Assembly: GCA_037951165.1 (NCBI GenBank)
Contig: JBBDHG010000061.1
Span: 5,318,001 to 5,382,000 of the forward strand
Origin: Lophius americanus
Lineage: Eukaryota; Chordata; Actinopteri; Lophiiformes; Lophiidae
Reading direction: 5' to 3'
DNA: 64,000 bases
Part shown: piece after piece, positions 26,501-38,103 of the stretch
Position numbering within the stretch: the first letter of the stretch is position 1
How the letters are laid out: the number at the start of each line of letters is the position of its first letter
Notes under the pieces: generated by a model
Told to the model about the DNA's origin: nothing
The model's input: only the letters and a program-made list of their open reading frames with translations
Databases searched by the model: none
Translations under genes and position numbers: made by a program

Positions 26501-29021
26501 GGGCTGCGAGTACAGGTCCCACTAGTGGATGTCGGGCCCTAATCCAACCCTCATAGTCTTTTTCCAAGTAGCCCGCTGGAGGTCATTTTGAAAGGATCTT
26601 GGGGGACTTTTTTTCCTTGCACAAAGTAGAAGATACTGTGTAATGTAATGTAAATGCATGTATGGATAATTGGCTCGGTGTTCCACTGTGATGATTAAGT
26701 TTATCCCTATATTTATATTATATATATATTTGAAAGGTATATATTTCTACTCGTTTCATGCCTTTACAATCCAAAAATATATGGTGGCCTTCATGTGTCA
26801 AAATGATGTCATTTTCTACGACCATCTCATGAAGCCTTGTAATAATAGCTAAACCAAAGATTTATTTTATTTTTTTTGCATTGTAGATGCATTTGGTAAA
26901 TAGATGATAATATTTATTTATAACAGAAGCAACAGAGTGTGAATCCTCACCATAAAGGAGAAAAAGCCTGAATCACACGCTCAACGCAGCTGGTCGCGTA
27001 TAGAGGACTACCTGCTCCCTCCATAGATAAGGGCTTTTTGAAGATAACTTTAAAATTCCCATCTTATTTTCAGCTGAATATTCACATCTGCTGTATATTT
27101 ATCGTTATTGATCAGCATAATGAAAATATTAGTTCAACTTTTTTGCACAGAAATGAAATCAATTGCTTTTTCAAATATGCATGTTTGATTATAAAGTTAT
27201 GTTTAGCACACTGTAATAACACATTAGTCATGAAACAGTTGATTATGTTAATTGTCAGCTTTGATTGGATAGTTCCGTACAATTAGATCTGGCCTACCCT
27301 GATAAAAGATATTTTGTCACGCTGAGTTTAAGATTTTGAATGCTTTCATTAAATTGTATCTCAGTGCAGGACATCATGCAAAGTTCTTGATATTTATTTA
27401 GTATTTGTCTGACTGTTTCTGTGCTTCAGGATGAAAGTGTTTCCAGAGAATCGGGGTCCCTTCAAGATCCCTCATCAGTCAGCCCAGACAACACCACATT
27501 CTTTAAGCCGCCATCTTGTACGCCCACTAAGAAAGTAAGCAGACTTCCTCTCTACACATAACACAACATGAATACCTAAGCATTGGGCTTTGGGTATAAG
27601 CATATAACTAAATTTAACCAGTTTGTAATTCATTTAATTAAGTTATCAAACTGTCATTGATATCATTAACCCACAACGTCTTATCAGGCGGACTGTCGAT
27701 GACTTTTGAAAACTGTCCGGAACATGTAGGCCTGTCGCAATTATCATTGATCATTTGAGATGATCAGGACCACTGTTGCATTCTCGCAAAAATTGCTTCA
27801 ATTTGTGCGTTTAAAACTACGGATAAACCCAAAACTCCTCACCAATTCAATCATTATTTTCTCACTGATTTACACTGTCAGATGATTGACTGGCGGCTGT
27901 TAATGACGTCATCTGCTCGTGCTTCTTCTAGAACTAGAGAATTAGTCTTTTGCGCCATCGACCGTTACGAGTATCTACATTTGTTAATGTGATTCAGTCC
28001 GCAAGCCAAAAACAACAGCGCCGCCAATGGAAAAAGTGGTCGTTAATTTGAAGGTGGTAAAATTTGCAGCAAACCGGTAGCGGTCAAATCCACTAATGCC
28101 ACAAATCCGAAATTCCATCTCCGGACCTTCTGCCCAGGTCACCAAACCGGAGAGTCACTCGCAGCAGGTACATCCAAGCAGGTAGTGATTACTGAAGCTT
28201 TCGGAAGACGTTATAACGATGACCACATCAGATGGGGCACATAAACAGACGACATGATGGGATATATAGCCGGAGAAATGCTACCATTCAATACATAACG
28301 GCAGTATGAAAGTTATACAATGAAATGAAGGATAATACTCTGAAGGAGTTAAAAGAAACGGACTTTTACTCAGCCACTACAGACATGTGGTCTTGTTAAC
28401 GGTCCGGTTAATAGGCCAGAGAACCACACAGCGGACACACTTGCAGAATGCTTTCAGTCTGCTTTGGCGGATTGGGCATCAGATGAGCAGAAAATGTCCT
28501 GCATTACTTCAGATAATAGTTCAACAGCTAAGCTGCAGTTGACAACTTGGCTGGCAATGGTTAAATTGATTAATTTGTGTTTTTGAAATTTGATTGGCCC
28601 CATACTCTAATTGTGTTTTTTTTTGTTTTGTTTTTTAAAGAGACAATTAAAATCCTTAATGATAAGTCACAAGGACAAGTAAGATGAGCTTAAATCTGGT
28701 GATATGGTGACAGCCCAATGAACATGTGTTTAACTTCTAGTATCTCATCTAAAAGGCCTCATAAGAGTCTCTGGGATTTGAGAGGACGTAACCCTGTTTA
28801 ACTCTTCTGCTCTGTTGTAGGTGCTGAAAGAACTGGGCGACATTGGACATACCACTACTGACCTGAAGTTAATCAGGAAGCCAAGCTTTCCAGAGGAGGA
28901 TGAGGATGACGAGGAAGAGGACAGAACAACGGTCAGCTTACTGAAGAAGAAGAAAAGACTCTTGACGAGTTTCCAGAACAGTTTTTTCTCCGGATGCACT
29001 CCCATCAGAGAGGAATCTTAA
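12797..29021 (+). CDS. kif4: KIF4 chromokinesin, complete, 30 coding exons
   Basis: The exons join in frame to 1238 codons (human KIF4A has 1232). Exon ends: 12797-12919, 13073-13187, 13462-13652, 13795-13884, 14054-14220, 15380-15474, 15574-15693, 16074-16249, 16418-16479, 17896-18028, 18255-18313, 18504-18609, 19684-19782, 20008-20190, 20419-20522, 20641-20785, 21211-21321, 21469-21552, 21686-21799, 22309-22464, 22585-22682, 22755-22884, 22973-23143, 24304-24420, 24510-24578, 25231-25329, 25696-25863, 26145-26270, 27430-27534, 28821-29021. The N-terminal kinesin motor has P-loop GQTGSGKT (residues 89-96), NAASSRSHA (switch I, 207-215) and DLAGSE (switch II, 241-246). A long coiled coil follows (for example ETLEDQELKEN and [20 protein letters not shown]). 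The tail has a Cys-rich domain (CACKGRC...CQCDHEKCRN, from about 1096), which in this family binds DNA and an Fe-S cluster, and the conserved end SFFSGCTPIREES. KIF4 moves toward microtubule plus ends and acts with PRC1 in chromosome condensation and the central spindle. The start is the only ATG in the first coding exon and gives the MTNEDVKVIPVRVALRCRPL N-terminus. Confidence 0.97.
16551..17775 (-). mobile_element. Tc1-like DNA transposon relic in a kif4 intron
   Basis: A perfect 20-base inverted repeat, atatttttctctaaaacttg at 16700-16719 and its complement at 17749-17768, frames the element. The outer edge likely starts at 'cagtgccctcaagaattatt'. On the minus strand, broken frames include GDNDLKHTSKSTQ, matching the Tc1 transposase motif around the second catalytic Asp (DNDPKHTS), and a C-terminal FSNLITHYR. 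Many stops and frameshifts make it inactive. Confidence 0.7.
23477..23531. repeat. AT dinucleotide microsatellite
   Basis: An uninterrupted AT run of about 54 bases in a kif4 intron. Confidence 0.95.
24685..25165 (+). mobile_element. 3' fragment of an L2/Maui-type (CR1-clade) LINE
   Basis: The plus strand translates, with one or two breaks, to RTRPWQHITPTLIHLHWLPI, KLLLLTYKPLHALAPQYLTN, LRSSSDTGLLSTPHTRLQTY and ALWNSLPPKIRNS. This is the typical C-terminal region of fish L2-type reverse transcriptases. It ends with 'cttgggttcatagaaaagcg ctttataagtc' and an ATT-rich tail, the usual 3' terminus. It lies in the kif4 intron before the exon at 25231; the tail ends only about 65 bases from that exon. 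Confidence 0.8.
27729..28722 (+). mobile_element. hAT-family (ZBED-like) DNA transposon relic
   Basis: The ends read ggcctgtcgcaatt and tggtgacagccca, which form the short inverted repeat typical of hAT elements. Degenerate plus-strand coding fragments match ZBED-type hAT transposases: a KRTFTQPLQTCGL region that in frame-corrected form corresponds to the 'FYSATTDMW' motif, and HTADTLAECFQSALADWASD plus CITSDNSSTAKLQLTTW, corresponding to the second Asp block. Stops and frameshifts are frequent, so it is dead. It lies in the last kif4 intron. Confidence 0.75.
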
Positions 29022-29377
29022 TCAGGGCAGAGCAGAGCCTTTTAGCATAAGGTGTCCATAAAATTTTTTTCTTATCTTCTTTTTTACATTTTACTAAACT
29101 GTTGTGTACTTTAGCTGTTGATTTTAAAGTTTTGTTTTCTTTAGGTGTTAAGAGAATGACTGACATGACATGACTAACTATGAATTACTGATTTATCTGA
29201 TCATAATAATTTAGTTAACATAGCACACATGTCCATAAAATAAGACTGTATTTAAGATGCTAATATGTCAAATCAGTAGTGCAGTGATCTACAGTCGAGC
29301 CGTTTTAAACCAGTACTGTTCAATAGCAGCGTTATAACACATCGTTTTTAGGAGGAACCTTTAGGTTTTCAGTGCTG

Positions 29378-29383
29378 AATAAA
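29378..29383 (+). terminator. kif4: Poly(A) signal of kif4
   Basis: AATAAA lies 357 bases after the kif4 stop codon, followed by a T/G-bearing stretch. It sits immediately before a SINE-like repeat. Confidence 0.7.
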
Positions 29384-29400
29384 GTCTGACAGACGACATG

Positions 29401-29672
29401 TCTACATGCATTCATTCATTTGTTTTCTGTCTCTGCGCCGTCGCCGTTGGTAATCCTATCCCAGCCAACATTGGCTTACCAGTTCATCACTGGGCTGACA
29501 AACAGACAACCATTCCACACACATTCACACCTACAGGAAATCTAGGGTCACCAATTCACCTGTATTAAATGACTCAGAGGAAGCCCATAGAAGGCAGGAG
29601 GCGGATTTGAACCCGAAACCCTCTTACAGTTAGGCAGCTTTAATAACCACTACGTCTCCATGCTGCCCCTTA
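29401..29672 (-). repeat. tRNA-like SINE repeat
   Basis: On the minus strand the right end begins GGGGCAGCATGGAGACGTAGTGGTTA and includes a B-box-like GGGTTCAAATCC. The remainder ('cattccacacacattcacac', 'ctagggtcaccaattcacct', 'gaggaagccc') is one of the most common fish interspersed repeats. Confidence 0.75.
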
Positions 29673-32600
29673 ATTCTATCAGCTGATTATAAATAGTCAT
29701 GATAGTCTAAAAAATAAAGTTCTTCAATATTTTCCTCTTTGACTCTCTTTTTGGCCAATATAGCCAAAAATAAAAATGTTGCAATGTCGTGTTGGCTCCT
29801 CAACACTTCCTCAGTCGTTATTTGAGTAGCTGTCTTGGGTGCCAACTCGGTCTGTACACCACATGTTAATCAATGCTTCTTTTTTTTTTCTTGTATAAAG
29901 CACAGGATTATATCACTATGAGGTGACAATAGTATTGATCGCTGAGCTGCAGCAGTTCATATTAGGTGGGAAGATAATATGACAATGAGTAAAAAAAATA
30001 AATCGATCCAAGTGAGATTACTTACTTATATTCGGCAGTGGTTTTAGAGCTGATGCCCATTTCCTTGTCCAAAATCCCTAAAACGCTCAACAGAACAACA
30101 AACCATATATCCAAAAGCTACTGGCTTTCGGATATATGTAAAAAAAAAAAAAAAAGTCTTAGTATCACATAAAACCTCTCAAAGGGAGAATCTCATTTTA
30201 AAAGAGTACAAGCACCCTTTTTGGCTGCTTGACTATATTTATTTCCCTATTTCCTCTCCATCTGTTGGATTCTATGAGACCAGAAAAAGCCAGATGTTTT
30301 GATATCCAGAATTTAACTTTATTAATGTAAGATAAAATTCCAATCAGTGAAATTTTATGCAAATTTTTCATGCCCATTTTGAAAAACAAACTGAACTTCA
30401 GTTTGTTTGAAATGCCTCCTTCCAGTCATGAGCACAAGGGTCAACATGACTTCCTCTCACAATTATTCATCAGTAATCCGGTATTTTTCAATGGCGGACA
30501 TTCAATTTCTGAAAAGCTGTTTTTAGTACTCAATGAAAATAGTGCAACTAACATAGTTGTTGAAAGCCGTGAATGAAAACTACCTCTTCAAGTCTCTTAA
30601 AACGAAGTAAAGCCGGCGTCGGTACTCTGTTACGCTTTAACAACCTTGGCGTATACAGATACATAAAGGAGAGATTTAAAGCTCATATGCCAATAAATAT
30701 TCTTGTTTTTAAGTTTTTTGCAAGGATTTAATTTGATTATGAAAGAATCTGGTACAAGATATGAAGTGGGGCAAGTTGCATTTAAATACAGTAAAACAAC
30801 AAGAATGCACTCACTAGAGCACATACCACAAAATCAACTCACGGCCCTGGGTAATAAAGAAAAATTACTGGCAGCCAACTGTTTGAATCAGGGGGATCCA
30901 GATTTTTCGTTTTTATCCCTGAGTTCATTTTAGGGTGACAGTTATTAACCTGTGTCTTTTCTGCAGGTGGTTGATTGAACAGCCGCGGCGCCCAGTACTT
31001 CCTTGTTCCTTGAGGTCGAACTCTATCCTGTCTCTTTGCCTGTCCAAAAGACAATTAATATAATGTTCTGTACCATCACACACTTTCTCCACTCATGTCC
31101 TGAGCATCAGTAGCTTTACAGACTGCACACTTCTTCATACTCATGTTAGTTGGCATGAGGTTGTATGAAAAACTCCCACATGATGGTGAAACTGAAAACT
31201 CAAATTAGAAGAACAGACATGTCATCAGTCAAATAAATAAATGGTACAAATATATATATATGTATATACATTTTAAAAAAATAGCTGAGGTGACGAAGAC
31301 TCTGGCTGAGAGTTTGTGCTGTACAAAACTATGATCTCCGACTGTTGGGCCATGGCAGCACTTTTATGTTTGCTTTCTGAGGGATTTTCAAATGATTAGA
31401 CATTATTTAATGTGCAGTTGAAAGTTGTACGACAGGCCAATAACAACCTGTATTATACTGTGTAGCAGAAACTTTTCCCCTCTGAGTTTATTCAAATCAA
31501 AGACAAATCTTATCACAACTCCCTAGAAGAATTCACCTGATCAACGTCAGACACCAATCCTCTGAGCGAAGAATATTTTGTCTGCAATGGCTGCTACCTA
31601 AGTCAACAAGCCACAAGTCCATTGTATGACATATTATTGAATTAGGCCGTTTGAGATCATGTTGAAATGAGTGTAACAAACTGTTTACATGTTATGGAAA
31701 GTTGCTTATAAAGCTTTATTTTTTATGTTAAACACATGAACATTTTTCTTGTTTTGTTGTTGTTGCCAAAAGTAAATCAAAAAAAATAAATTAAAATCTG
31801 AATAGCATGCCCTGTATTCCATTCTAGAAGCTCTTATCACATATCTGGAACACATATAATATGAAAGAAGTTGGAAAAATACTGTTGTATTTCCAGTTAA
31901 CGAGGAAAGTTGCAATCGGTGCAACTAAATGTGAAAAATAACTACCAAAGGTTTAATTTTCAGATGAAAAAAAAAAAAAACCTAAACCCTGATTCCCATA
32001 ATTCTTCTTTTAGATGAAATTGGTCTTTGTTCTTTTGGGTGAAGGTGATATTCACTTAACTTTTTTTTCCTTTATACTGATTATGGTTAATAAAATCAAT
32101 TTATCTGGCCATATATGGTGCAATTATCTTTTCCTCTGATGGGACAGTGTTTGACAAAGTCTGTTTCAACAACAACTTAGGCTTTGGCTGACAGTTTACC
32201 TGACTGTTAGCCTGAGAGTTAACCTTCCCTACACCAGAATAGCTTTCCAGCACGAGTGACTATCCAAAAGAAGTATATTTAGATGGATGGATGAATGGAT
32301 GGATAGATTGATACTTTATTAAAGGGAAGTTCTAGTGTCCACTGGCATCCATGCAGTTAAACACAGTATTTGGGGCTTGCAAAAAATATAAAAGCAGTAA
32401 TACAATCAATAAATGCAAAAAAAGAATACTGGTAATAGCGCAATAACGGGTTCAACAATGCAGAAGAATGATATCTGGTTTATTTGACTGGATTCTCTCT
32501 GAACAGGCCTCGGGTGGTTGAACCACAGCAGAGGCTCTCTTGCTGCTGCAGTGCAGTCTGAGTACCAACAGAGGCCAGAACGCTTCTCCTCTGGATGATG

Positions 32601-35600
32601 ACCATAAAGTTTGGCGAGCGTGATATGCCCCGTTTTAACTCCTGTGAGGACAGCCAGCAGCAAATGAGATGGAAGAGATAATTGAAACTGCTGCACCTCC
32701 GGGTAATCATTTATAATTTTCCTATTAACCGTTCCATCTATGGCCTGCACTCCAGCCACAGAATACAATATAACACATCAATAATTAACTGCTTGCTACC
32801 ACTTGTTTCAAACAATGATCTGACTTTTGAGCTGAGGCTGACAACATCGACAGGTAACTAATGACTCATTGCTTTTATTCATGGGTTCCTCTGAAAACAC
32901 ATTGGTAGAATTTTTTTTTAGTTTGGGTTAGGTCAATGTAGAAAATGAAAGACAGTCCATGTACAGAGACAGAAATGGCCCGGAATACACAAACAAAAAT
33001 AATATGGAGGACAGATGCTGATGCATATCTATTAACATTGAGACACAACAACATGTCCTCCGTCAACAGCTTGTTGAGCTTTTAGGCACAATGAAAGAGT
33101 GTAGACTCCTAACAGGATTTTATAAAAACATTCCTGAAAAGTCGAGGGTCTTATGGAATGTCTTCGCTGCATCCGCTGCAGATCCTTCGTGTTAAGGCGT
33201 TAACTGAAAAACTATGTCATGCATATTTTTACATTTTATATCCACATTGACCTCTGTCTGAGGAAGAAGTGGAGTGATTTTCGGGAAGGGGGAGCATTTT
33301 ATGATAAACACGGTCTTTAGGCTACCACTCCCTAACAGTTGGTCCGATTTATTCCCAATTTGCCTAAATCAACGTCATGTCTGTGTTATAAATCCATTTC
33401 TGTTACTTAGACAATTTTTGCAAGTGTAAAAACCAACAATATAAACACCAACAATAAAACATTTTAAGTTTAAGAAGAGTTAACTTATTCTCAACAATAA
33501 AAAATATTATAACAATATTCTAATATAACATTAGAATTGCTCTTTATTTTTTGTGTTCAAATGTCATTTCTGTGAAAATAAATGAATATAATGAGGGAAT
33601 GTGTGGAATGTGTGCTTTATGTTTGATAGAGTAAAAGGAAACATGGTTTTACCTGGCTTGATTAAAAGTGCTTTGACTCATTCAAGTCCTGAATCCTGAA
33701 ATACATAGAGGAATTTTCACATTTTCTTAAGTTGTTTTTACCAACTACTGGTAGGTATAAACATATTATTATTTTAATGAGGTTCAGCTTCAATCCTTAC
33801 ACTTTGATTTCCCTCTCTATAATTTCCACTCACCTTATATATCATTTAAATGTGTATCAATTTTCACAGTCAGCTTCTGATAAAATGTCTTTTTTTATAT
33901 ATTATTTGTAGAAAACTGGCTCATTATTTAATCTTTCTTTTAGGAAACACTGAACACTAGTTATAGGGCTTGTATATGACACACATGCTCAAATGTGGAC
34001 ATGTCAGATCATAGAATACTTCCTATATGCATCATTCCAGCTCAGTTGAGCAGGGAAGTCGGTATTGTTTCTGATTGTTGTTCAAATACGGCTTTCACTT
34101 TGCAAAAACTTAACTTGTATATGTTATGTAGATGAACTGGGTCTATCAACAGTACATAGGGTTTTTCTGAAACACCGCAGTTTTGTATAATACTAAAAAG
34201 TAGTACACATGTGGGAAAGGGGCCCAATCAGCCCAAGAGCCCTTTACAGTTTCATAATTTCAAGACCCTTCTCAATGACAACTTTGTTTCCACTGAACAA
34301 AACGGTGGCGCGTTTTAAATAGCGAGCTGAGATTCCACAAACAAATGATGTGTGAAGACTGCACAGCTGCACCAGCATCTGATGTCAGCATAGAGCAATG
34401 GTTTGATAAAACAGATGAAGAGTCATCACACAAACCATCACCAGTGAACCTGTTTACCTGTGGAACTGTCCAGTAGGGTCTTTAAGAGCGTCCAATAACT
34501 TTTCCAGTTTGCTGTTAGCCCTGTTCCAACTTATCATCAAAAATAATTTTTGGCTAATTATCATTCATATTGTCCCGTGTGTGTCACTATAGATGTGAAT
34601 AAAGGAAAATTGGGTTTTGCAACACGTTAGTAACCCACTGGTGAAACTTCAGTAAATATTAAACTTGATTTGCAGACACAAAACAAAATGACATGGCCAG
34701 AATAGGAAAAGAAAAAAAGATTAAAAAGAAGATTGAATCTACTCCTTGATCTGGATTCACTTGGAAAATCAGAGGGTTCTTACCTGACACTTTCACAAAC
34801 CTCTCACCAAGTCTCATGAAATTCAGTCAGGTTGTTTTTGTGTCGCCTAACTTAAAGATAGAGCAATAAACAGATGTAAAAACAAAACAAAAAACTGAAT
34901 TAAACCTTATTAGAGAAAAGTAAAATCACAGACTCAAGTCAAAGGTTGTTTCAACGTTCACTGAAAGTGAATGCTCATTTTGACAATGAGAACCTTATGC
35001 AACAAAATCAACCTCAGTTACAGTTGAGGACTCCATGTGACCTTGTGCAGATAGTGTCACGCTCAGCAGATTGATGTTCTTATCTGATCTAAATTGCAGC
35101 AGAAATTATTATGACCTAAGGTGCCATCGATATAAAGAAAGAAAAAACTTTATCTGTGCAGCAGATTAATGCTGTGCACATACTCTCTCCAAGAGACACT
35201 GGACTCTGCACTTCGGCATACCAATCCCTTTGACGTCTGAGATAAGATAGGCCAAGTTTATGAATAAAAGAGGGGGCGGAAGAAGAAGAAAAGGATCTAA
35301 ATAATGACAAACAAATATTGATATTTCCCTTAAAGGAGTGATTCTCATGAATAAATATGGACACAACAGTTAAAAGAAGTGTTTCATACTCATCCACATT
35401 CTGTTTAAATACCAGTCTGTCAATGAAATGCCAGATCAACAGTTATCAGCTTATATATTTCTCTCCAGGACATTAAGGAATCAAGGAGGAAAAAATATAA
35501 GAATAACGATGACAGAGAAGATTCAGCGAGAAGGCCTGAAGCATATAAGATTGAAATGTAATGTACTGATACTAAGAGATAGGAGCTATTTCAAATCAGT

Positions 35601-36552
35601 GTGAAACCATAATGTTGCTGTCCAAACTTTTACTGCCAGTACTCTGTGTCACATGAAATGAGTAAACTTTTAAAGTCGCCCCGAAGTTAAAGAATTACAT
35701 CTATATGGTGCAAATAGCCATTTAGGCTGATTTATGATAACTTTGCAAACTCTGTGTCAGGCGATTGAGAAGACATTTAGCTGTCTGTGATTATTCTTTG
35801 TTAAATTATTAATATTTTCTAAGCTTCAAAGTGCAATCTGCACCCTCTTAAACACACCGTTCAATCATTTCAATCTTTTTTTATTGTGTTCTGTTTATTC
35901 TCTATCTGTGATTTCAGTCCACAGTCTTCCTCAGGCGCTATTTCTTCATCGTCCTCAGTATCTCCATATTCCACAAGCAGTATGTGGGTGTGTCCGTGTG
36001 TATGTGACAAAGATAAAAAATCTATCCCTGGCTCACGTCCCGATACCTTTGAACCTTCACCCTGTTGCTCATCTGAAGTTTCCTTTACGGGTAAAATGAA
36101 AATCTGAGAGATTGCCTTAGAGATTGGTTACAGCTATTTTAAAAAATGGTTGATGATATAAGGTTGGCAATCAGGTGAATCTTAAATCTCAAATAATATG
36201 GAAAGAGACACATGACTTCTGGAACAGGAAGTCAAACTGAGGCCCAGTTTTTCAAATCACAGTTAAAACTCCCCCCCCAAAAAATTCTACAGGCAGAATG
36301 AGGTGTTGAATACATATTTTAAGCAGGGGACAAAAGAGATGTGCTTGACGCCGGCCCTACCCTCTGTGTCAGTCTGTGTGGAATCAGGATGTTGGACTGA
36401 GGGGCAGGGCGCTGGGCCTGTTAAATATTGACTGCAAGTGTAATAATTAACCTTCCAACAACTCCCGATCGCTTAAACTGGCTGCTCTGTGTCGCTGCCA
36501 TTGCTTCGCAGTCGCTTCTAACCTATACATCGAATTGCTTCTCTTTTAACAG
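29673..36552. other. Gene-poor region downstream of kif4
   Basis: No convincing coding exons were found on either strand. Open frames here lack splice partners, recognised domains or codon structure. A dispersed repeat with a GATG-rich start lies at 32280-32790. A lone open segment at 35918-36090 sits between an AG and a GT but has no clear reading frame into later exons. Confidence 0.45.
32280..32790. repeat. Probable retroelement 3' region with GATG-rich end
   Basis: The segment starts with short GGAT/GATG repeats, then 'gattgatactttattaaagg'. The phrase 'gatagatactttattgat' is a hallmark of the 3' ends of dispersed fish elements. The following 450 bases are open in a minus-strand frame (32406-32768), but I do not recognise the protein. 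Confidence 0.35.
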
Positions 36553-37897
36553 CTGCTGACTGTCATCCACCTCTGCATCTTTACCTGCCTCCTTCTGCCC
36601 TCCCCCGATCCCTCTCTCTTCTTTTTCTGCTCCGGCCTGGCTCCCTGGGTCACGACACACTGCGGCTCTGCGAACCTTTGGCCTGGTCCTGAGAAAGCCA
36701 ACGGGCCATCTAAAGGTGAGTGAAGCTCTCTGTCGAAAACGCTGAAATCAGTGTGAAATTGACTCAAATTTCGAGAACAACTTTGATAACTTTTCAACAG
36801 GATACCTGACAGAAGCAGATGGTCTAGTAAACCAGGAATAAAAAGTGGCTTACTTCTTACTACATTAAAATGGCTCCTTACTGTGTATTTACAGAAAGGT
36901 TATCCTTTAATATGCTAATGACTAGAACCGTTCCACGATTGAAAAATGAACTATGTGTTGAATATAGTTCCTTGGCTCAGTTATTTCACAAAACAAGGGA
37001 AGATATAATTTTAGTAATTTTCTAATGTAGCCAAAGAGCCAGGGACCGATGTGTCCAGTCTGATTGGCCACTTAAACAAAATAAAAAACAGCCAAGTACG
37101 AGCATTTTTGTTCTAAGAGAGCAGCTAATCATTTAACTGCTTTATGACTCATTCTTTCTTTGTAGTTTTACTGCAAGGCAAAGTCTACTGAGATATTTAC
37201 TCTGCAAGCTAAGCATGATGGGATGGCAAAGAATGAAATGTGTTGCGGGATTGGAAGTATCTCGGACCAAACTGATAGACTATTGGAAAACTGCGAGGCC
37301 AGTCTTTCAGTTATTATGAGGACTAATGTTACTGGGAGCAGGAAATGCATGGCCTGCAGGTACATAGGTCAGACACACCCATGTATTCACATATTGAAAA
37401 GCGCCCTCGTGTTGACAGCCACCATAAAATCTGTGTTATCTGTACAGGCCTTGGCCTTTTGGCCATGCAGTTGGAAGAGTGTGAGCAATGATGCTGTTTA
37501 CCTCAGGCAATAAAACTGGGAGGAGGAAATTGCAGTTCAAAGTCACTCACGTACTAAAGCAGCTGTCTCCAAGTCCAAATCCTGAGTTAACCTCTGTGCC
37601 TTCTCTCATTCTCATTCTCCTCAAGGTCTCTACGCTCTCCTTTTAGCCAAGGTATTTTACAGAGGCACCCCTGTGGAGATCTGTCTCTCTGGGACAACTG
37701 ATCTCAGCACAGGTGTGTCCATCTGTAGAATGACTCACTGGGACACTGGGAAAGAAACTGGAGATGATCTGGTGCTTGCTGGATGTAACAGCAACTCCAT
37801 GTGGAAGCTGTTTCTGTTCCAGTGGATGTGCTGTTACCCGCAGAGAGCCGCCAAACACAAAATGTCTCTCGCTTCTGGGATATTTCAATCCAACTGA
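36553..37897 (+). CDS. Tentative type II membrane protein with TNF-superfamily-like C-terminus (5' end unknown)
   Basis: Three exons can be chained in frame: 36553-36715, 37209-37367 and 37626-37897 (stop TGA 37895-37897). The first encodes a hydrophobic stretch, LLTVIHLCIFTCLLLP, suitable as a signal anchor. The second encodes NEMCCGIGSISDQTDRLLEN and CEASLSVIMRTNVTGSRKC. The third starts GLYALLLAKVFYRGTPVEIC, which resembles the Gly-hydrophobic-Tyr strand of TNF ligands (for example GLYFVYSKVYFRG in FASL and GFYLISLKGYFS in OX40L). The total, about 197 codons, is near the size of TNFSF4 or TNFSF18. An AATAAA signal follows at 38098. The weak points are that no initiator exon was found, the usual C-terminal TNF motif (FFG.F.L) is absent, the middle-exon splice sites were chosen to keep frame, and homology rests on one short strand. 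It may be a pseudogene or unrelated. Confidence 0.3.
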
Positions 37898-38097
37898 GTG
37901 TGAGTCTTGATGGGACACAAGGTGATGACCTATGAATTGACAGCCAGTGACTCCAACATCTGCCTGTCAGTTCTGTAGGCCACTGCTGTGTTCGTCCCTC
38001 TGTGCAGTGCAGACGTTAACAAGTGTTAGCTTTCATGGATATGTGCACCGTGATGATCAGGACTTTTGTGGCTTTTCCAGTTTTTGTTTTTATAATG

Positions 38098-38103
38098 AAT
38101 AAA
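38098..38103 (+). terminator. Poly(A) signal after the tentative TNF-like gene
   Basis: AATAAA sits 200 bases after the TGA at 37895, followed by a T/G-rich stretch (tgtgttgctctgtgtgtgg) that looks like a downstream element. It supports a real plus-strand 3' end here, whatever the protein is. Confidence 0.5.

Noticed and set aside
28821..29021. Separate small acidic protein (ATG or alternative start at 28821)
   Set aside because: The frame continues from the kif4 exon at 27430-27534 and ends with the conserved KIF4 C-terminus SFFSGCTPI.
32406..32768. 120-codon minus-strand frame
   Set aside because: It lies within a probable dispersed repeat beginning with a GATG tract and has no recognised domain or splice context.
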